Below are positions 20,514-32,109 of a stretch of 64,000 nt of DNA, in pieces. The stretch is from Aquatica leii. Lineage: Eukaryota > Arthropoda > Insecta > Coleoptera > Lampyridae. Within the stretch, counting starts at the first letter, position 1; each line of letters begins with the position of its first letter. The notes beneath the pieces were generated by a model, which saw nothing but the letters and a program-made list of their open reading frames with translations, had not been told where the DNA came from and ran no database searches. Location: contig CM069435.1 in NCBI GenBank assembly GCA_035610365.1, positions 6,474,001 to 6,538,000 on the forward strand. Reading direction: 5' to 3'. A program made the position numbers and the translations under genes.

Positions 20514-23500
20514 CTAATTCGTTATACCTAACCCTCCCCTCTTATCCTTCTTTTCTTTACTGCTTTCATCCAATCCAATCCCTCCCCCTCCTACCCAAGC
20601 AAAGCCTTTCTCCCCCTTCCTTTCTTTCCTTAGCTCGTCACACTCCTCACTCAAGTGCTCTATGTCCTCCCATCTCTCCCCACATAATCTACATCTCCTC
20701 ATTACATCCTCCTTCCAATACTTATTTAAATTCTCCTCATTTCCACATCTAAACCTGGCTATAAGTCGTTTCTCTCCTAAGCTTCTCCTCCCCATCAGAT
20801 ACTTAGGAACCCCCCTGGACACTATATTCCCATACCTTGCGTTATACTTTCTTTCCTTATCTTTCCTTCCCTCTCTTGCACCTGCAAGTCTTTACCTCTT
20901 CTTACTATCTCCTCCGTATTTAACCTCCCTTCCTCTCTTCTTCTTTCCACCTCTTTTCTTGCAAAACCTCCTTGTTGGTAGTACAGTTTCCTTTCCTCCT
21001 GCCCATATATATTTTTGCTATCTTTTATCCTCCTCCAGCAACATTGCAAAATTTTACATTCTCTCCTATCCTTCATTTTCTCTTCATAACCCATCGCCCT
21101 TTTCCTTGCTTCTATTCTAATCTTCTCTAACTTCTCCTCCTCCTCTGTTATGTACCCTGGCGTCTCCCTGTCTAAACCTAGTATCCATTTCCAATATTTT
21201 ATTTGTACCCTTTCCAATAGGTTCCACTCTTTCCAACCCCATACCTCCACCCCGTACATCATCACACTTTTAAGCAATTTTTCAAACAGCCATCTTCTCT
21301 TCTCGATCTCCTTCCCAAATACTTTTTCCCTTAAACTCCATACCTGCCCTAATACCCTGTTACCTTTCTTTGCTAACTCCCTTATACGCGCATCATCTTT
21401 ATTATCGTACCTTAGCCTATATCCCAAATATGTCACTTCATTCACTGCCTCTATCTTCTGTTCTCCCCAACTTAACTTCTCCTTTTTCTTCCCTCCTCTC
21501 CCTTTTTGAAAAACTACCATCTTAGCCTTTCTCACATTTAAACCCAAATCTTTCCTTTCCAGATACCTCTTTATCGTATTTATCATACCTTTCATCTCCA
21601 ACTCATTTTTTGCAACCATGACCATATCGTCTGCATATGCCAACACCCACACTTTAATCCCTCCTTCCATGACAACCCCACCACACTGACCTCCCTTCAA
21701 CAGTTCTTCTATGTCCCCTATATACAGTGCAAATAAAATAGGGCTAAGAGGACACCCCTGCCTTAGCCCCTTCCTCGTCCAAAACACTTCACTAACACTA
21801 TCCCCTCTTTTTACCCTATTCTTAGTCTCTTTATATATCCCTTCCAGTTTCCTCACTAGTTGTTCCTCTATTCCCTTTTTTCTTAACACCCTCCATAGCT
21901 TTTCCCTATTCACATTATCAAACGTAGCTTCTATGTCCATAAAGAACGCGTATACCTTACCTCTTTTCTTATCTAGCTTTCCATTCACTAACTGTTTCAA
22001 TATATAAACATTGTCTATTGCCCTTCCTCCCACTCTAAATCTCATCTGCCAATCTGGTAATAGTCTTTTTTCTTCCACTTCCTTTTCCAACCTCCTTTGT
22101 ATAATCATGGCATACAATTTATAACTTACATTAGTGACACTAATCCCTCTATAATTCTTTACCTACTTCTTATCCCCTCCCTTATAAACCGGCAGAATTA
22201 AACTTTCCTTCCAACTCCCTGGCAATTCCTCCCCTTTCCATATTGTATTAAAAATTTTTCTTACATTTCCTTTCACTCTCTCCCCTACATATTTCCATTG
22301 CTCTCCTTGCGTACCGTCCGTTTCTGCTTTCTTTCTTAATGTTAGTCTATTTATTGCTTCCTCCATTTCCTCTTTCGTTATCTCCCACCCCTCCTGTATT
22401 GTATTTACCCCTTGCAATATCACCTGCCCTGGTCCTTCTATTGTTTCCTCCAAACGCTCCATACAATAACCTAACCACACCTTTGTATCCGTTAAACCTC
22501 CTCTGCTCTTACCTCTTCTTCTCTCCTTGTTTAGAAATTCCCACACTTCTTCTTTCTTTATTTCTTTTACTTGTTTTTCTATTTCCTCTTTATACGACAC
22601 CTTTCTCTCAGAACATACATTTTTAAAATTCATTTTCTTCTTCTTATACTCCTGCACATCTATTATACCTTTCTTCCATCTTCTTCTAACATTTTTCATC
22701 TTTGTTTTTGCCTCTCTACATTCTCTATTCCACCACCTATTTTCGTTCCTCTTTTTTCCTTGTTTTCTCTCAAACCTTTTCTTTTCTACTGCCTTCTTCA
22801 TTTCTGCAGTCAACTCCTTTAGTCCTTCTTCCCCCCCTACATCTCCCTAAATCACTTGCTCCAACTTCATCTTATATCTTTCTATGTTTTTCTCAGTCCA
22901 CACCTTTTTTACTCCCCATCCCATCTGTTCCTCCTTAATTCCTTGCTCCTTTCCTTTTAAAATCACTTCCAGTGGCTGATGATCCGATTCCTCTTCATCC
23001 CCACTTTAAAACTTAATTTGTTCTCACACATCTCTCCACTCACTATCACGTAATCGATCACCGATTCTCCCCTCCCTCCCATATCAGTGTAGTCACCTCT
23101 GTCCCCCTCCTCTATATTTCCATTAAGAATTGACCACGTTTTTTCCTCACATATCTCCACTAACATTTTTCCATTCCTATTAACTGTCTAATCCATGCTA
23201 ACTCTTCTCTTTACTTCCCCTCCTATAATCACTCCTCCTTTTCCCCTGTTCTCGCGTTAAAATCACCCCCTATAATAATCTTTTCTTTTTCCTTCCCCTG
23301 TACCATTTTCTCAATCTGTTCACTTATCATCCTCATATACTGCCCATAAACTGTTAACACTATATATTTTTCCTTTCCTTCTTTGACACATAATTTTTTA
23401 CAATCCCTTTCCCTTGCTTCTCGTCTCCCTCCTCTTCTTCAACCGACCAGTTCCTTTTTATGCCCGTTAGTATCCCCTCCTTGCTCTACAAATTCCACCT

Positions 23501-23660
23501 TCCAATTATAACCCTCTGGTAATTTTTCCTTCCATACTTCCCAGTCTTTTTCCTCCAACCATGTTTCCGACATTCACATCATATCAAAACCCTCTACGTA
23601 TCTCCAGAAATCCTCTCCCTTATTTTTTATGCCTGCCACGTTCCAAAACAATAATTTCAT
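20514..23660 (-). pseudogene. Retrotransposon ORF2: AP endonuclease + reverse transcriptase + CCHC
   Basis: Starts MKLLFWNVAGIKNKGEDFWR at 23660 (AP-endonuclease N terminus) and includes SETWLEEKDWE and IIIGGDFNARTGE (endonuclease GGDFN motif, about 23240-23290). GGRGESVIDYVIVSGE follows in frame 23166-22963, and a linker in frame 22813-22163. Reverse transcriptase frame 22117-20822 contains GKVYAFFMDIEATFDNVN, TRKGLRQGCPLSPILFALYI and YADD at 21626-21637. The C-terminal frame 20822-20514 has RFRCGNEENLNKYWKEDV then a CRLCGERWEDIEHLSEEC zinc knuckle. Several stops in the endonuclease part and a shift near 20825 break it. Confidence 0.85.
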
Positions 23661-23740
23661 TTGATTCTGCTTTTCCATCTCTTTTTCCTTAAAACTTGCT
23701 AATCCAACATCATTTGATCCATCCTTCCCTCTCCCAACTC

Positions 23741-24515
23741 TTAGTTTTTTGTCGCCTTCTTCACTAGAGTTCCCCTCTTCTCATCCCCAAATTTTTCTTC
23801 TCCTTCCACCCACACTTTCAAGAATCCTATTTTAATACTTTTCCCCTCTCCCTTCATCTTACTCGCCTCATATCTCATCTTCTTTTGTATATCTATTTCC
23901 CTTCTCGTCATGTCATCGTCTAAATAAATGCTCGTACCTCTTAACCTTCTTTTTTGCTTCCATACATCTAACTTATCCTCAAATGTACCCATCCTTACTA
24001 ACATTACACGCTCTGCTAGCTTTCTAGTTTCTACCACTGTTTTCTCTATATTTAAATTCTTCTTCATCCAATTTTCCACTTGCTCCTTTTGCTCCTTCTT
24101 TCTATCTTTCACTTCCATACCTCTTATGATTATGTTTGTTCTCCTTTTTTCTTTTTCCGTTTTTTTCCCAGCTTCTCTCTATCTTCTCCAATCTGGCCTC
24201 CAACTTTCTATACTTTTCTCCCATTTCTTCAAATTTCCTTTTTCATTCTTCATTTGACTTTCTTAATTCTTCTTTCATCTCCTTTACCTCTTTATTATTC
24301 TCTTCCAACTTCTTACCCATCTTAATTTGTTCCTCTCTTATACTCTTTACCTCATTTAACAGTTGTTTATACATTTCTACTAACTCCCCATCTTTCCTCT
24401 CTTTACCTTCCGCTACCGGTGATTTCCTTACTTTGGTGCTCTTCCTGAACACCTCCTCCACCGTAGCTTGCCTTTTTCTTTTTCCTTCTGACCACCCTTC
24501 CTCGGAATCCGACAT
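23741..24515 (-). pseudogene. Retrotransposon ORF1 (coiled-coil RNA-binding type), one frameshift
   Basis: Starts MSDSEEGWSEGKRKRQATVE at 24515. An acidic and basic head is followed by a Lys/Glu-rich coiled coil (EEQIKMGKKLEENNKEVKEM) to 24243, then a phase change into VENWMKKNLNIEKTV, RVMLVRMGTFEDKLDVWKQK and RGTSIYLDDDMTRREIDIQK (24118-23741). That last block resembles the globular part of ORF1 proteins in related insect elements, with the order charge-rich domain, coiled coil, RNA-binding-like domain. The product would coat the element RNA. The break between 24243 and 24118 makes the copy inactive unless it is an assembly error. Confidence 0.75.
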
Positions 24516-24844
24516 AATTTCCCTTCTCCTCTAAACTTTACACTAATTAACTGTCACTTTTTGAATAACGAAATGTTAAATAAATTTAAATCACCAAAAA
24601 ATTCCAGTATTTTAAAATATAAATGCAAAATATAAACGCCGGAAAATCCACGTTGATTATAATAGAATCTTATCTGCACACCGCACATTATATCGTAATC
24701 AAACGACTACGTTTTGAATGCACTATTGCGCTTATCTACCCTTAAAAAATTATAACTTTAGTTTTACTACCATTAAAACGCGTTATTTTAGATTTAACGA
24801 ATTAACGTATCTGCACAACCTTCCTCTTTCATCGCCAAAACGTA

Positions 24845-26035
24845 CTAGTTTAGTATTTAGACAGATCAGATGATAAAGCAAACGCTGATGCAAATAATGA
24901 AAACATCCGGTGGATTAACAACAGGTAGCGGGATAACTGCTATAGTGCCCAATCGATGGAGCTGTGATATGTCTCTAAAACATTGAAAAATTCTGTGATA
25001 CAAAAGTAGCATTCTCTAAAAAACATGTTGATTCGAGGCTTTCTCGATAATGAAGATGCAGAAAATCTCTTCCAGTGGTTTTCTGAACATAATCCATTCC
25101 CTAAAATTGATGTGATAATGAAGGAGAAAGTAGTTACGCTTGCTTCTATTAACAATACCATCAAAACTTGGAACATCAGCATCGTTGTGAATCCTCTAAT
25201 GTTTTCCATAGGTCCATAGTCAGATAACGATTTAAAAACATTTTTCAAGTTCGAATTGTCAGCATTGACAGCCATTACAGGATGTAATATCTGTGGCATC
25301 CCAATAGGTCGTAATTGATGGTGGACATTTGTTTGGCCACATCTCAACCTTTGTTTAGAGTTATAGCTGACAGCTACGTTTAATACTTGCGTAGTTATTA
25401 CTGTATAGATAAAGCTGTAATTTTTGATGATAACAAAAAGGCACCAAAAATACTAAACAATTTTAACAGGCCGTTCATTCTTCTTTTAATATAATATTTA
25501 ATGAGAAACTAGTGCTGCAAAGTACACAAGAAAAGTTCTTTGTAAATGAAATTAATAAGACCCAATTTATTGAACTACACAAGAAGCTTTACAAAAAGCT
25601 AGAAGATGCTGACACCATGATTGTCAACACTGTTGCTTTTAAGTATGACTTTGTATTTTCGGCTGGTGAAGATATTGATCTTCTCCTCACCAGATGGGCA
25701 AAAAGACAGGAAAAACTTCAGATAGTTATAACTCAACCACATCATTTCATTACGAATTATCTGATATACTTTTTCTTATTTGTGCTATCAGTTTGTTAAT
25801 CTAGTTTTGAACCAGAACTTTTGCTTCTTGTTGCTTTGTATAGAGGATATCCAACTAGTCAAAAGTTTGATGTACTGCGATACCACACATTTGTTAAAAT
25901 TGCAGTTAATACTAAATTTAACTTTGCTGAATTACCATCAACTACTGATGCTGCTCAACTGCATGCCATAAGGAGTTACCAGCAGGTGCATATATGACTT
26001 GGAAACAAAAAAGACTTCTTAAAATGGAGCTGGAT
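24845..26035 (+). pseudogene. Nuclease-like/Cys-rich mobile-element protein, part 2 of 3
   Basis: It resumes with the duplicated MKTSGGLTTGSGIT (24895-24940). LIDGGHLFGHISTFV follows at about 25315-25350, then QSTQEKFFVNEINKTQFIEL (25515-25575), DADTMIVNTVAFKYD and SAGEDIDLLLTRWAK (25600-25700), which resembles a PIN-like nuclease core with GEDxDLL. Next is the RGYPTSQKFDVLRYHTFVKI, AELPSTTDAAQLHAIRSYQ and KDFLKWSWM block (about 25845-26035). This is the order seen in the rest of the family. The frame is broken by stops and shifts. A DNA transposon inserted at 26036 separates it from its Cys-rich tail at 29337. Confidence 0.65.
24846..24955. repeat. Right copy of the 110 bp target-site duplication
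   Basis: Direct repeat of 20251-20360. It restores the reading of the interrupted ORF on the downstream side of the retrotransposon. Confidence 0.9.
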
Positions 26036-29000
26036 GCACAGTAGCGTGGAGTGAAAAATACGAAAAAAAAATAAAAAAAATATAACTAAATGTAATACCT
26101 TAAAAAAGTTGCCTATGACTCTTATTTAACTCTTGGTAAAGTCTCGGTAACTTGCGACATCTTCTGCCTCCCCAGCGGTCTTGAAAAATTGAATTTTTTT
26201 ATAGTACAGAAATATTCATTTATATGGAATAAACATTTATCGAATACCCTAAAAAAGCTGAAAAATATACTTCTTGTTTATAAAAACACATTTTGCAAGC
26301 TACATGACCACGCCCTTGCCCCCCCCCCCAATTAAAAAAACGTAATTAAATATGATTTTTTAATTGTTACAAATATATTGTTTGTATAGTATTTTTGTTA
26401 TAATCTTGACACATTACAATACTGAACAAAAATAGGATTCTAAAACATCAAACAACTGTAAACATTTTAAACAAATAAACGAGTTATATAAAAAAATGGT
26501 AAGGTACATTATTTTTTGATAACAAACTCTGATTTTGTATTAAAACACGGCATGTTTTTTCTTGAATCAGCTCGCACTCTTATAAATCCATCCCTAGAAT
26601 CTGGGCCACAAACCGCTGCGGAAGCTTCGGTGACGAGCTTGATAGATCGCTCAACGCACTGCGTATGACAGTGGTATTTTTCAAAATTACTTCTATGTGA
26701 TGATTCAGGGTTATTCATAAAGTCCTTCAGATCTTGTGTGGAAATTCGAGATAAAATTGGAGGTTCCGTTATCTCACATTTTTGCCAGTCAATTAACTCA
26801 AAGCATTCGTTTGCTTCAAAACATAAAGCAGAAAGTTTAAAAACCCTAACATTTTTGGTCTTTCGTGGCAAAACACTTCTGGCCTTTAAAATACGACGAA
26901 GACCAAGTTCTCGTATGTTTCCTTTCATCAAATATCATACTGAGAATAATGTTTTTATGGTGACCAAAGAAGCCATTTCGTTGTAACACAGGATCAACAA
27001 TATCTCTTAGGTCTTTTTCTAAGTACCGAGACAAGCTTATGGACTTTAAAAGGTGTTTTGCACCGTAATTACATGTTGGCTGTGATTTTATAGAAAACCA
27101 CATCGGAGCGTAAACATTCATAATAAATTCTGTCAGTTTCATTATGCTTGAAGACGGATTTTCACTTGAAATATAAAGTCTAAGAATGCGGTTTGCAGTT
27201 GTGACCCACCGTGAATGAGCCAGTCTTCCTGGATTTCGATTGGAATACAATGTCCACTAGTAATTACTTGGCATATTTCAAACAAATAATTTTGGTCTGT
27301 ACTAAAATCCTTTACGAAGTTTTCGGGAACTTTGCCTAAATTCCCTTCAATTGGCTTAAATTGAACTACTGACAGTTTGTCGCACTTCTCCAGCTGCTTT
27401 CCAATGAGACCAGTAAATCCACGAGGCCCGGTAGTATCTCCGTCTACATGATGAAAAAGATGACGAAGTGGAAGCTCATTTGCGTGTAACATACACACAA
27501 ACCATTAAAGTGGTTTTTGAAAGTGTTCTTCCAAAAGTCGTATTACACCTCCTTTAACACTCGTGTTTATGACGGTCCCGTCACAACCAATCGCTTCTGA
27601 ATTTGTAACATCAATCGCATTTTCTTGTAACATTTGAACGGTACTTGCTTTTACAGTTTGTGATATACCGGAGGTTGGAGAAAGATGACCAATATATTTA
27701 CATTCAGGTTCTTGCACTAATGTTATATGTTCTTCTATAATGGTTTGGCGATAAAATTTGTTACCTTTCTTTACTTGTGTTAGGGTTTTATCTTTGCGCC
27801 CGTCAAAGTAGATACCATGTACCTTAATCATATTCATTCATTCATCATATATTGGAACGGGTTTTTTGTCTTTCCCTCCTAACTTTACTTCTATCGACAA
27901 TTTTAGAAGAATCCTCTGGTGTTACTACTCCAATATCATTTAAAACGGCTGATGCAAGAGGAGCTGCCATGTCGGTCGCATGTTTTTGCAAAAGTGGTGA
28001 ACTGAATTCGCATTTGCGGTTGCCTTTCAACATTCCTGCAGGCTGAGGAAAGCGTAGAATGTGGTATTTCCGGCAACTCAAACTCACTATCAGAAGAGAT
28101 GTTAGACTCTGACCTCGAAGGTAAATCTTTTGAAGTGACAGTGACAGTGTACTTCTTTAATACTTGCAAGGTTACGGTAGTTACTAATTCTAGCTTCCAT
28201 GTTTTGCCTTTCCTCTCTTTGCGTTAGTTCTTTCGTTTTCTTTACATCCACTGCACCTATTACCATTTTTCTTGCCCCTCTTTGATCTAATAGAAATTCG
28301 TGCTCATCAACAGACATCTTTTTAGATTTCTCACAGCTACAAGTTGCAAATACTTTGCATTTGCACGATGCTATATCAAAAAGTGTAACTTTACCTTCCT
28401 CTTTAAAATTCAGGATTTTAGCTTTATATGTTTCACTATTTTGTCTATATTTAAACGGTTTCTTAAGTTTCATATATTTGTCGTGATACGAATTCAAAAG
28501 CTGTAATATTCTGTTGTGGGAAATTATAGAAATAGATGCTTTGTTCCAAATTTCCTCAAACTTTACTGACACTTCTTCTGCAATTTCAAAGAACACAGGC
28601 TCTTTTTTACTATTTTTATTATTAAACCTAATCTACGCACAAAACTTTATAATTTGTTCATAAGTTGGCAAAACATTTTCAGGTAATTGCGACGGTTGTC
28701 CAAACACAGGGCAGTTCATGGCACATCTTGTATTTATCTTGCCATTTTTAAATAAACAGAACACAAAACTACACAAAATAAACAGGACACGCTTTAGTAG
28801 TACGAACTATACTCTTCTAAGTTTTCATGTGTACTGACTGACACTAAAACAAAGCTAGTGGAGGGTGGACGAACGCCAGTTGAAAATATCTTTAGACAAG
28901 TTAGAACTTGCCGTAGACGCGTGCGCAGGAACGTTTGTTTTAATTAACATAAAATGTAGTATTTACATAAAAATTTTACGGCACCTAGGAATGCAAAAAG

Positions 29001-29252
29001 TGCATTTTTAATATAAGAAAAATTACGTGTTGTAACCAATATTTTAGTATAGTTTTGAGGTTCATGAAAGCAATATATAACTGATTTTAATATTATTCTA
29101 AAACGTTCTAAAAATCTGATTTTCTAAAAAATAAGAGGCCGTTGGGAGGCAGAAAAAAAATCAAAAAAAAATTGTTGGTTGTAAAATGCTTTAAACTAAA
29201 TACGCAGCTTTTGCGCGCTATTAGAATTAAATTTTTTTCGCTCCACGTCCAT
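26036..29252 (-). mobile_element. DNA transposon encoding a cc8L18.2-like protein
   Basis: Ends: left GCGTGGAGTGAAAAA (26044-26058), right reverse-complemented ACGTGGAGCGAAAAA (about 29246-29232). An inner matched block is CTGCCTCCCCAGCGG (about 26166) against CTGCCTCCCAACGG (reverse-complemented, about 29155), giving imperfect TIRs of about 140 bp. TGGAT flanks both sides (26031-26035 and 29253-29257), a candidate 5 bp target duplication. It inserted into the Cys-rich mobile ORF between its WSWM region and its cysteine tail. One minus-strand gene fills the interior. The superfamily is not assigned. Confidence 0.75.
26509..28722 (-). pseudogene. cc8L18.2-like mobile-element protein, a few breaks
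   Basis: Starts MNCPVFGQPSQLPENVLPTY at about 28722. A stop follows at FCA*IRF, then ISIISHNRILQLLNSYHDKY and the Cys-rich CKCKVFATCSCEK (28596-28102). Next come KVHGIYFDGRKDKTL, EAIGCDGTVINTSVKGGVIR, a stop before WFVCMLHANELPLRHLFHHV, VDGDTTGPRGFTGLIGKQLE, then after a frameshift near 27245 AHSRWVTTANRILRLYISSE and LRDIVDPVLQRNGFFGHHKN; it ends FVIKK* at 26509. The block order matches proteins I recall as cc8L18.2-like, widespread in insects and first named from a bracovirus; that name is from memory. Function unproven; probably the transposase of this element. Confidence 0.65.
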
Positions 29253-29480
29253 TGGATTTTTTCTTAAAAAAGCAGAGAAGTGCCGAGCCTAGAGTTCCTC
29301 CTTAAATGCATTTTATGTACTACCTCCAAGAATTATTGCATGAATGCATGTGGCCGCAGAAAATCGGGTTTGCATTGTACTTTACTATGCAAATATTGTA
29401 ATGGAGAGCCTTGCTAAAATGCAATGCCACTTCTTTTAGACGACGTGTCTCATGTGGAATGTGCGCCAGCACCAATTGAC
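29253..29480 (+). pseudogene. Nuclease-like/Cys-rich mobile-element protein, part 3 of 3 (cysteine tail)
   Basis: After the DNA transposon the plus strand reads CMNACGRRKSGLHCTLLCKY then CNGEPC, a stop, and NAMPLLLDDVSHVE (29337-29475). The spacing CxxxCxRRKxGLxC..C..C.G..C is the signature tail of the same mobile protein family whose parts 1 and 2 lie at 19.03-20.36 and 24.85-26.04 kb. Its separation from WSWM by exactly one TE supports the nested reading. Confidence 0.65.
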
Positions 29481-29570
29481 CATGGTTGATAAACAACTAG
29501 AAATTTGTATATCAAAAAATTTGTTTGCAAATAAAACAAATTTATAATAGAATCGTTTTTTGGATTGGTT

Positions 29571-29616
29571 CGTGTCAATGTTGCTACCGTTGGAATTTCG
29601 GTATAACATTGACACG
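29571..29616. repeat. 46 bp near-perfect hairpin
   Basis: The arms are CGTGTCAATGTTGCTACCG and CGGTATAACATTGACACG, with 17 paired bases and one small bulge, around the 9 nt loop TTGGAATTT. Outside the arms the inverted symmetry stops. No adjacent gene. It could be a tiny palindromic element or a structured RNA; nothing decides between them. Confidence 0.6.
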
Positions 29617-31505
29617 ATTCAGTACATGTAAAAGATCTATAATTTTTCAGATTTTTTGTCGGTGTTTCAGATTTATTTTATATGTTTGCGTAATAGCATA
29701 CCAAAAAAATGTCAACAAAGCAATAAATGTGTTATAAAAATAGATTATTGCTAAAATTAGGAACTTGCAGATATTAACGCATTTAGATATAGATCCGATA
29801 AAATAAGATTAAAGTAAGGACACAAACATTATTATTTTAAAATAAAATAATTATTTTTAACAAATGTTACATTTAATTTTTTAAATAAAAAGTATTTTAC
29901 ATTGTTTCGTAACTTGTCGACAGTAAAGTACGCGAGAAGTAAAAATTTTTATTCTTTTTCACAAAATAGTTTTATAGTCGTCAATAATACGACTCTCGGT
30001 TCATTGAAATCCTCTACCTCTCTACAACAAAAATGGTTTTTGCGGTTTATAGTTCCTGGCAATATTCTCGCGAATTCTTGTTATTTATTGTAGAAATACG
30101 AAAAGCAAGTATTAACTGCAGCCGTTGTATTGCAACGGATCTATAATTCGCGATTTCCCAAAGAGTCTTTATCGAATTATTGTTTACCTCAAATTCTAAT
30201 TGTTTTCTTATTTTTATTTCGGAGAATTACACTTTACCGCGCTGAAACTTCTATATATTTACTCTTAAGAGACAGTATCAGCTTGTAACAAAATTTATGG
30301 CTTAATTGTAGAAGGAAAAAATTAGACATCTGCGGTTGATAAGACACTCTTAGAATTCTCTTGAGACTATGGTTAAGACATAAATTAGGTCCGGTAATGC
30401 GACGACGACGAAGAGGGATGCAAGTTTTGTAACGCCGTGGATTAACCCAGTTGTGTTGTTTTGCGAACAGTTTAAGTTCTTGGAGAAGTACATTGTTACA
30501 TGCACATAAATTGTGACAAATAAATAGCAAAGAGGTTGAGCTTCCTAGCACAAGACTGAGACATAAAACATATATCAGCATACATTATGCAAATGCCGAA
30601 AAAGAACACTAAGAAAACTGCAGGTCTCGCCTAGTTTTTCTTTGTCTTTTTTTCGTATTTTAAACAAAAACTTTTATAATTTATAGTTAAATTTAAATTG
30701 GCCGTGATGTATGAATGCGAAAACGTTTACTTTTTGTAACGCAAAACAATATTTAAAAGAAACTGTCGTTTGATTTAGTAAGGTGCATTCCGGCTTAGAG
30801 AAATTTGTTGAAATAATCCTAACAAAATAAATTGAATTTTTAAAAAATAAAATGCTGTATTATTACGTGTTTGTTTTAGTTACATCTTTTTCTAGTACAA
30901 ATATTACGCTATTTTTACATAAGGACTGCGTCTGCTATAGAAGCTTTTGCACTTTCTTAAATAAACAAACAGGAACTAGTGTAACTCTTACGATCATTAA
31001 ACTTTAAAATCTTATAAATACAAATACATTATAACCTTTTTTCTTTTTCTTTTCTTTTTGTTTGTTGCTTGGTTATATTTTTGTTCTGTATAATGAAATT
31101 GCAAAATTACTTACGTATTAATTAATTAATGTGTCTAAAAACATTATCATAAACCCACTTTTAACAAATAATTATGAAGAAACTATTATTAATTTTTAAA
31201 CAATATAATAATTTATGACACTTACGATTTGACCACATCGGTTAAAACAGCTATTAGAAAATTCAATTTATTAATGAAAAAGTTATAAGGATGAATTGTG
31301 ATTACAAAGTAAAAACAATTTTTAGTTAGTAGAATAAATATTATAGACAGTATTAATTAATATATCTAAACGTTGTAGTTGCGACTGTTTGTCTTCGAGG
31401 GACTGGCTGGGAAGAGGATAGACACATATTTATAAAAATTAAATAAAAAGAAAAACATTAAACAAAACAAAATTTTTAAACGAATTTAGTAATTTACTAC
31501 TTTCT
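29617..31505. other. AT-rich stretch without an established gene
   Basis: Only one minus-strand ORF (30234-30581) has mixed composition and is listed separately at low confidence. The remainder is AT-rich and featureless. Confidence 0.5.
30234..30581 (-). CDS. Uncertain 115-codon ORF with a hydrophobic N terminus
   Basis: Opens MLIYVLCLSLVLGSSTSLLF, which could pass for a signal peptide or membrane segment. A Cys/Asn-rich stretch follows (ICHNLCACNN), then a basic middle (PRRYKTCIPLRRRRITG). No family was recognised, there is no in-frame support from neighbours, and flanking sequence is AT-rich. An ORF this long can arise by chance; I list it because its base composition is higher in GC than its surroundings. 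Confidence 0.15.
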   Translation of the reverse strand: MLIYVLCLSLVLGSSTSLLFICHNLCACNNVLLQELKLFAKQHNWVNPRRYKTCIPLRRRRITGPNLCLNHSLKRILRVSYQPQMSNFFLLQLSHKFCYKLILSLKSKYIEVSAR

Positions 31506-32109
31506 CTGAGGGCCATTTCATGTCAAATCAACACAGGGTATAAACTTGATCACCTCAGAATTTGACGAAATTTGGTATGAACGTTGTCATCATAAAGATT
31601 AGGAAAAATGCCAATTTTTTTTCAAATGTCTCAAACGCTTTCAAAATTACGGCTATGTAAAGTTTCTTAGTATCCGTCAAAAAAATCTAACCGACAGATT
31701 TTGAAATCACCATAACTTTTCTCCTAAAATGAGCTAGAAAAATATGGGAGTGGTGTCATTTTACTCAGTTTTAAATATTCTTTCTTTTGATGTACAACAC
31801 AACATACCTTGTTATAAAAAGTTTTTTTGAGAAATCCAATTCAAAATTTTGATTTTGGTTTTTACAGAAAGTACATTTTTGAAAATTTTTTACAAATGGT
31901 TTACACTTTTCGTAAGTGATTCTTAAAATTTCATAGTGGGAGGCTAATGGGTTTATAGTTAAATAATAATTTACAAAAAGGTGTTTGATAAAACTGTTTG
32001 TCCGCCTACCTACTATAGATTTGTTTACAATATTACATTAATTATGATCTTAAAATTAAAGTTTTAACAATTACATCACAGGCAAAAGTTATTCAAAACT
32101 TGATGACTT

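Larger units (their letters stand above)
20361..24844 (-). mobile_element. Near full-length non-LTR retrotransposon with 110 bp target-site duplication
   Basis: A 4.48 kb element on the minus strand. It has about 330 bp of 5' leader (24844-24516), ORF1 (24515-23741), ORF2 with AP endonuclease, reverse transcriptase and C-terminal zinc knuckle (23660-20514), and a 3'UTR ending AACAATTAAGAATAAATA at about 20361. It lacks LTRs. The strand is strongly purine-rich in the coding sense. It was inserted into the nuclease-like/Cys-rich mobile ORF. The clade (Jockey-like, R1-like or another) could not be fixed by eye. Only a few stops or shifts are visible in each ORF, so it is fairly young. Confidence 0.9.

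Noticed and set aside
20662..24534. Many plus-strand ORFs rich in Leu/Phe/Ser/Pro across this region
   Set aside because: They are antisense shadows of the purine-rich minus-strand retrotransposon ORFs, which carry all the recognisable motifs.
24940..25347. Minus-strand 135-codon ORF between nested TE parts
   Set aside because: The plus strand carries the family blocks here; this frame is antisense.
26320..26335. C-homopolymer run
   Set aside because: It lies in the subterminal part of the DNA transposon; a simple tract without a supportable function.
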